Assembly: GCA_964452775.1 (NCBI GenBank)
Contig: CAYVQP010000113.1
Coordinates: forward strand, 1-10,928
Direction: 5' to 3'
Length of the DNA stretch: 10,928 nucleotides
From: JACKCB01 sp964452775
GTDB taxonomy: Bacteria; Chloroflexota; Anaerolineae; Promineifilales; Promineifilaceae
Both the position numbers and the translations under genes were made by a program. Positions within the stretch are counted from its first letter, which is position 1; each line of letters opens with the position of its first letter. The notes under the pieces are model-generated. The model saw nothing but the letters and a program-made list of their open reading frames with translations, did not search any database and was not told the origin of the DNA. This document shows positions 6,545-10,928 of the stretch, in pieces.

Positions 6545-7873
6545 ATGACAGAACAATCAGATACACCGGCGGAAACAGACACTAAGAAGGGCATCAACCT
6601 GCGCGGAGCGGTGTTCATCGGCATCGGTTCGATGGTAGGCGCCGGCATCTTTGCCCTGTTTGGGGAGGCGGGGGCGATAGCCGGCGCGGCGGTATGGGTT
6701 TCCTTTCTGGTCGGCGGGATCATCGCGCTTCTGCAGGGGTATTCCTTTGCCAAGCTCGGCTCTCGTTATCCTTCCGCCGGGGGGCTGATCGACTGGATAG
6801 TCAGAGGTTACGGCAGCGGACTCTTCACCGGCGGCGTGGTCATGCTGGGATACTTTTCGGTGATCATTGTCACCGCGATGGTAGCCGTCTCCTTCGGCAA
6901 CTACGCTGTCAGCCTGTTCCTGGGAGAAGATGCCGCGCAGATCTGGGTGAAGATCTTCGCGGTTGCGATCGTGGTCCTGCTTACCTTCGTCAATTCCATT
7001 GGGGCCGATGCAGTGACCAGAGCGCAGACCGCCGTGGTCAGCATCGTGCTGGTCGTCTTGAGCAGCTTTGCCATCGCCATGCTGGTGCAGATGGACGTCT
7101 CGATGCTCTCGCCGGCCAGCTACCCACCGATGAGCTACATACTCGCCAGCGTGGCGCTGACTTTCTTTGCTTACCTCGGCTTCGGCGTCATCGCGTTTGC
7201 CGGCGGCGACCTGGAGAACCCGGAGAAGAATATGCCCCGCGCGATGTACATCGCCCTCGGCTTCACCATGCTGCTCTATGTGGCGCTGGCCATCGGCGTT
7301 TTCGGCACGCTGACGGTTGAGGAGGTCATTGCAAACGCCGACACCGCCCTTGCTGTGGCGGCCCTGCCGATTTTCGGTTCCCTGGGCTATGCGATGATCT
7401 CCATTGCGGCCATATTCGCTACCACCGGCGCGATCAACTCGCAGCTCTACGCCTCCATTGGGGCCACCTATGCCATGGCTAAGGACGGCCATCTGCCGCC
7501 GGTGTTCGGATTGAAGCGCCGGCGTCGTTCGGGCGGCTCGCAAGGGCTGGTCATTTCCGCCTTGCTGGTGATCCTCCTGGCAGTTCTGTTTGATGTGGCC
7601 GCCATTGCATCAATCGGCAGCGCGGTGGCGCTGGCAATCTATGTGCTGGTCACAATTGCCCATTTGCGTATGGCCGGCGAGACCGGCGCTTCCCGGCTGA
7701 TGCTTTATCTGGCCCTGTTTGCCACCAGCGTCGCCATCCTGCTATTCGCCTGGTACACCCTGATTACCACGCCGGAGACCTTTGCAATCCTGGTGGCGAC
7801 GATACTTCTGGCCTGGGTGGTCGAGGCGATCTGGAGATGGTATAGCAAGAGAGAAGTTAGGAGTGTGGCATGA
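6545..7873 (+). CDS. APC superfamily amino acid permease
   Basis: This 442-residue inner-membrane permease has about 12 hydrophobic helices. TM1 carries the unwound substrate-binding motif GIGSMVGAGIFALFGEAG (26-43). The loop after TM2 has YPSAGGLIDWIVRGYG (75-90), TM6 has FFAYLGFGVIAFAGGDLENP (207-226) followed by EKNMPRA, and the loop after TM8 has ATYAMAKDGHLPPVF (307-321). These are diagnostic of the amino acid-polyamine-organocation superfamily. The length is normal. A GGGGA at 6536-6540, only 4 bases from the ATG, is the probable ribosome binding site. It heads a unit whose next two genes overlap it and each other by four bases, ending with carbamate kinase. That context suggests uptake or exchange of arginine, citrulline, ornithine or a polyamine, but the substrate cannot be read from the sequence. 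Confidence 0.88.
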   Translation: MTEQSDTPAETDTKKGINLRGAVFIGIGSMVGAGIFALFGEAGAIAGAAVWVSFLVGGIIALLQGYSFAKLGSRYPSAGGLIDWIVRGYGSGLFTGGVVMLGYFSVIIVTAMVAVSFGNYAVSLFLGEDAAQIWVKIFAVAIVVLLTFVNSIGADAVTRAQTAVVSIVLVVLSSFAIAMLVQMDVSMLSPASYPPMSYILASVALTFFAYLGFGVIAFAGGDLENPEKNMPRAMYIALGFTMLLYVALAIGVFGTLTVEEVIANADTALAVAALPIFGSLGYAMISIAAIFATTGAINSQLYASIGATYAMAKDGHLPPVFGLKRRRRSGGSQGLVISALLVILLAVLFDVAAIASIGSAVALAIYVLVTIAHLRMAGETGASRLMLYLALFATSVAILLFAWYTLITTPETFAILVATILLAWVVEAIWRWYSKREVRSVA

Positions 7874-9381
7874 ACGCAGAAACGGCTCCTGAAGTACGCC
7901 CGCCTTCGTTGTGGGACGCGCTGATTCCCCTCATTTTCATGATCGTACTGCTCACGCTGTCAATCATCCTATATGGGGTGGATGCAGCGACCGGCCCGCT
8001 GCAGGTGGCGCTGATTATGAGCGCCGTCGTGGCGGCGATTGTCGCGCACAAGAACGGGCATTCCTGGGAGCGGTTGAGCGAAGAGATCGTCAAAGGCATC
8101 TCGCTGGCCATGGTGGCGATCATGATCTTGCTCATGGTCGGCGCGCTGATCGGCGTCTGGAACATGTCCGGCACGATCGCCACGGTGATCTACTACGGCA
8201 TCAAGTACATTGATCCCAGCTGGTTCTACTTTGCGGCGGCGTTGCTGACCGGCATCATCGGCATCGTCACCGGCAGCTCCTGGACCACCGCCGCCACGGT
8301 CGGCGTGGCCTTCGTGGGCATCGCACAGGCAATCGGCGCGTCGTCGGCAATCACCGCCGGGGCGGTCATTTCCGGGGCGTATTTTGGCGACAAGATGACG
8401 CCGCTGTCAGAGACGACCATCCTGACGCCGCAGATCGTGGGCAGCAACGTGTACGCGCACATTCGCAGCATGTCCGTGGCTACCGTCCCCGCTTATTTGA
8501 TTTCGCTGGTGTTGTTCCTGTTGATTGGTCTTTATGGCGAGGTCGTTCCGCCGCCCGTTGACACAGAAGCGGCGCTGCAGGCGCTGTCCTCTACCTACAA
8601 CATCACGCTGTGGAATCTATTACCCATCCTGATCTTGCTTCTTCTGGGCATCCGCAAGTATCCGGCGTTCCTCTCTATCCTCATCGGTACGCTTGCCGGC
8701 GCGCTGGTGGCGATTATTTTGCAGCCGCAGGTGGTGCAGGATTTCGCCAATGATCCCGGCCTGGGCCCCCTGTTGACCTCGCTAAAGGCCGTCTGGACGG
8801 CGATGGCTACCGGCTTCTCGATTTCGACCGGATACGCTGAGATTGACAAACTGTTTTCCGGCGGCGGCATGAGCAGCATGCTCAGCACAGTCTGGCTCAT
8901 TCTCGGAGCGATGTCCTTTGGCGCGGTGATGGATTACGCCGGCTTCAACGAGCGATTGATCCGGCCGGTTATCGAGCGGACCCATTCAGCCGGCAGCACC
9001 ATTGCCACCGCAATGCTCACCTCCCTGGGTTTCAACATCATTGGCGGCGATCAATACATCGCTATTGTGCTCCCGGCGCGCATGTTCCTGGTTGAGTTCC
9101 GCCGGCGCGGCATTCACCCCGAGACGCTGGCCACCGCAATCGAAAACTCCGGCACAGTCACTTCGCCGCTCATCCCCTGGAACTCTTGCGGGGCATATAT
9201 GACCGCGACGCTGGGCGTGTCCACCTTTGTTTACCTGCCGTATTGCTTCTTCAACTTCCTCAACTTTGCCCTGGGGATGATATTTGGCTTTGCGGGAATC
9301 AATGTGCTGCGGCTGGACGAAGGGGAACCTTCCCCCGCCCTGCCCCTGGCTGAAGTGCCGCAGGTGGTATTAGATAAATGA
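7870..9381 (+). CDS. nhaC: NhaC-type Na+/H+ antiporter family protein
   Basis: This 503-residue membrane protein is of the NhaC family, normally sodium/proton antiporters of the ion transporter superfamily. Motifs in order: GSSWTTAATVGVAFVG (135-150), ISGAYFGDKMTPLSETTIL (167-185), a central hydrophilic break near 222-247, GGGMSSMLSTVWLILGAMSF (331-350), NIIGGDQYIAIVLPARMF (389-406) and NSGTVTSPLIPWNSCGAYM (426-444). The paired S/T-rich motifs in each half are the inverted-repeat helix breaks of the family. Its ATG overlaps the permease stop as ATGA (7870-7873), with AGGAG at 7859-7863, so the two are probably translationally coupled. Deiminase-route catabolism releases ammonia, so ion and pH balancing is a sensible role. 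Some NhaC-like proteins may instead carry organic substrates coupled to sodium or protons, and that alternative is open here. Confidence 0.88.
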   Translation: MNAETAPEVRPPSLWDALIPLIFMIVLLTLSIILYGVDAATGPLQVALIMSAVVAAIVAHKNGHSWERLSEEIVKGISLAMVAIMILLMVGALIGVWNMSGTIATVIYYGIKYIDPSWFYFAAALLTGIIGIVTGSSWTTAATVGVAFVGIAQAIGASSAITAGAVISGAYFGDKMTPLSETTILTPQIVGSNVYAHIRSMSVATVPAYLISLVLFLLIGLYGEVVPPPVDTEAALQALSSTYNITLWNLLPILILLLLGIRKYPAFLSILIGTLAGALVAIILQPQVVQDFANDPGLGPLLTSLKAVWTAMATGFSISTGYAEIDKLFSGGGMSSMLSTVWLILGAMSFGAVMDYAGFNERLIRPVIERTHSAGSTIATAMLTSLGFNIIGGDQYIAIVLPARMFLVEFRRRGIHPETLATAIENSGTVTSPLIPWNSCGAYMTATLGVSTFVYLPYCFFNFLNFALGMIFGFAGINVLRLDEGEPSPALPLAEVPQVVLDK

Positions 9382-10664
9382 CGCGCACTGAATTGCCCGT
9401 TGAGCGTAGCGAAGAGCCGGCGGCTGGCGAGCTTGAGCTGCTGGACTGCCTGCGAAGGGTCGGCAGAGGGATGGTCGCCTCCGGAGCGTCCGTCGGCTTC
9501 GTCGAGAATACCCTGGCGGAGATCGCTCACGTCCACGGGGCAAGCTGCGAGATTATGGCCCTGCCTAACTTCCTGGTAATCAAGCTGGGAGAGTCGGCCG
9601 AGAGCCATATTGACATTACTGTGCAGCGCTTGACCACCCTGCAACTCGACCAGCTCTCCGAAGCGATGGAGCTGATTGACCGGCTGAAACGGCGGGACAT
9701 CGCGCTTGCCGAGGCCGGCGAGCGAATGGACCGGATAATGGTCATGCGGCCGCGATACGCCCCGGCGGTGATCGTGTTGGCGTTCCTTGTCTCCTCCGTC
9801 GGGCTTACCATGCTCTTCCGGCCCGAGCTGGACGCGCTGCTGGTTGCCGGCGGCGCGGGCATCATTGTCGGCCTGCTGAGCTACTGGTTTAAGAGGCGGC
9901 CTCGTTTCAATCTGCTGCTCCCGGTCATCGCCGCCTTCGTGGTCTCGACGCTTGTCTTCGCCCTGACCAACCTCAGGCTGATTTACGGCTCGGCCAACTT
10001 GCTGGTCGCGCTGTTAGTCACCTTCCTGCCGGGGGCGGTATTGACCACGGGCATGATTGAGATGGCCTCCATGCACATCATCTCCGGCTCGGCCCGGCTG
10101 ATGTACGGGGCGGCGGTGCTGATGCTGCTGATGGTCGGCATTGCGGCCGGGTTGAGCGTGTCCGGCCTCGACAGCCACCAGGTTTATGCGTATGAAGCGA
10201 TTGGCTTCCCCTGGTGGGCCCCGCTGGTGGGCACGCTGTTGTTCGGCGTAGGCACCTTCTTTCGCCTATCCGGGGCTAATCGCGATCTGGTCTGGATGTT
10301 GCTGGTGCTGTATGTCGCCATGCTGGGGCAGGCCCTCGGCGAGCGGCTGTTTAACCCATACATTGGGGCTTTCGCCGGCGCCACGCTGATGGCGATCAGC
10401 TCGGAGTTGATTGGCCGCGCGCCCCGGCGCGCCCCGGCCATGGCCACGCAGATGCTGGCTTTCTGGTTCCTGGTGCCGGGGGCGCGCGGGCTGCTGAGCG
10501 TCACCAGCATTTTGAGCGAAGACCTGCAGAGCGCAGCCATTGGCCTGGGCGAAATGGTGGTCTTGATTCTATCCATCACCCTGGGAGTGCTGGTGGGCAC
10601 GCTGCTGATCGCGCCGGAGAAGGTCGTGCCGGCGCAGGCAGCCGGCCCAGTCAGCAGAGGATAA
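9378..10664 (+). CDS. ThrE-type threonine/serine exporter family protein
   Basis: This 428-residue protein has the two-part ThrE architecture in one chain. A soluble N-terminal domain (about 18-125) includes GRGMVASGASVGFVENTLAE (29-48) and CEIMALPNFLVIKL (57-70). A first membrane block (about 127-260) contains LPGAVLTTGMIEMASMHIIS (217-236) followed by GSARLMYG. A second block (about 278-412) contains NPYIGAFAGA (326-335) and the FLVPGARGLLSV stretch (364-375). Separate two-subunit versions of these domains exist in other bacteria; here they are fused. The ATG overlaps the antiporter stop as ATGA (9378-9381). ThrE in Corynebacterium exports threonine and serine. In this operon, directly ahead of carbamate kinase, export of ornithine or another product of peptide or arginine breakdown is possible, but that is inference. 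Confidence 0.88.
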   Translation: MTRTELPVERSEEPAAGELELLDCLRRVGRGMVASGASVGFVENTLAEIAHVHGASCEIMALPNFLVIKLGESAESHIDITVQRLTTLQLDQLSEAMELIDRLKRRDIALAEAGERMDRIMVMRPRYAPAVIVLAFLVSSVGLTMLFRPELDALLVAGGAGIIVGLLSYWFKRRPRFNLLLPVIAAFVVSTLVFALTNLRLIYGSANLLVALLVTFLPGAVLTTGMIEMASMHIISGSARLMYGAAVLMLLMVGIAAGLSVSGLDSHQVYAYEAIGFPWWAPLVGTLLFGVGTFFRLSGANRDLVWMLLVLYVAMLGQALGERLFNPYIGAFAGATLMAISSELIGRAPRRAPAMATQMLAFWFLVPGARGLLSVTSILSEDLQSAAIGLGEMVVLILSITLGVLVGTLLIAPEKVVPAQAAGPVSRG

Positions 10665-10669
10665 AGATT

Positions 10670-10928
10670 ATGAGAATAGTGGTTGCATTAGGTGGAAACG
10701 CGTTGCTGAAGCGCGGTGAACCGATGACGCATGAAGTGCAGCGAGCCAACATTCAGGTGGCGGCGCGGGCGCTGGCGCCCGTGGCGGAACACAATCAACT
10801 GGTGTTGGCGCACGGCAACGGCCCGCAGGTCGGCTTGCTCGCCCTGCAGGCTTCGGCTTACAAGGATGTCGAGGCCTACCCCCTGGATGTGTTAGGGGCG
10901 CAGACCGAGGGCATGATCGGCTACATGA
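10670..10928 (+). CDS. arcC: Carbamate kinase, N-terminal part (cut by window end)
   Basis: The first 86 residues of a carbamate kinase of the amino acid kinase fold are present. The enzyme makes ATP and carbamate from carbamoyl phosphate and ADP in the cytosol. Visible motifs are the phosphate-binding VALGGNALL (5-13), the HGNGPQVG stretch (48-55) and PLDVLGAQTEGMIGY (71-85), which together are specific to this family. About 225 residues are missing beyond the window, judged from the usual length near 310. AGAGG at 10656-10660 serves as the ribosome binding site, and the ATG is 5 bases after the exporter stop at 10664, so it is the fourth gene of the compact transporter unit. With ArcB upstream it completes the ATP-yielding end of arginine or citrulline fermentation. 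Confidence 0.94.
   Translation, partial: MRIVVALGGNALLKRGEPMTHEVQRANIQVAARALAPVAEHNQLVLAHGNGPQVGLLALQASAYKDVEAYPLDVLGAQTEGMIGYM

Noticed and set aside
6557..7543. 328-codon open frame on the minus strand
   Set aside because: It is antisense to the APC permease; the composition is highly hydrophilic (His, Asp, Arg, Gly) and typical of a shadow of a membrane protein gene.
4028..10928. ygeW-ygeY-yqeA-type purine/selenium-linked carbamoyltransferase cluster
   Set aside because: The carbamoyltransferase carries standard ornithine-binding motifs of ArcB and the M20 protein has PepV-type motifs rather than YgeY-type, so only a loose analogy remains.
1..10928. CRISPR arrays, tRNA or rRNA genes, insertion sequences
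   Set aside because: No regularly spaced repeats, no transposase-like reading frames and no structural RNA signatures were seen; gaps between genes are all under 100 bases apart from the 288-base leader.

Overview
The window is a GC-rich (roughly 60%), fully forward-oriented bacterial segment with nine protein-coding genes, no RNA genes and no mobile elements. Very frequent GCCGGC words, the gene content and a membrane protein of a kind I associate with Actinobacteria and Chloroflexota suggest a Gram-positive-like or Chloroflexota (Anaerolineae-type) genome. This taxonomic call is inference from composition and recalled family resemblance, not from a marker gene.

The theme is fermentative arginine/citrulline use. 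A catabolic-type ornithine carbamoyltransferase (ArcB-like, 4028-5029) and the start of a carbamate kinase (ArcC, from 10670, cut by the window end) are the last two enzymes of the arginine deiminase route. They convert citrulline to ornithine and carbamoyl phosphate, then carbamoyl phosphate plus ADP to ATP. Around and between them lie four secondary transporters: a YfcC/DcuC-type carrier (1049-2530), an APC-superfamily amino acid permease (6545-7873), an NhaC-type antiporter (7870-9381) and a ThrE-type amino acid exporter (9378-10664). There is also a cytosolic M20 dipeptidase of the PepV type (5112-6455). No arginine deiminase gene is present in the window.

Layout: 1-288 is leader sequence with one possible promoter. 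289-972 encodes an unrecognised multi-pass membrane protein, followed by a weak terminator-like hairpin. 1049-6455 holds yfcC, a DUF2252 protein, arcB and the M20 peptidase, separated by 46-82 base gaps that each contain an inverted repeat without a clear T-tract. After another 89-base gap, 6545-10928 is a tightly packed unit in which permease, antiporter and exporter overlap by ATGA junctions, and arcC starts 5 bases after the exporter stop.

A reasonable working model is uptake of arginine, citrulline or small peptides, intracellular peptide cleavage, ATP formation by ArcB and ArcC, and export of ornithine or other products, with sodium/proton exchange balancing pH. The substrates of all four transporters are inferred only. 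The least understood parts are the DUF2252 protein, whose kinase-like motifs occur in permuted order, and the N-terminal membrane protein.
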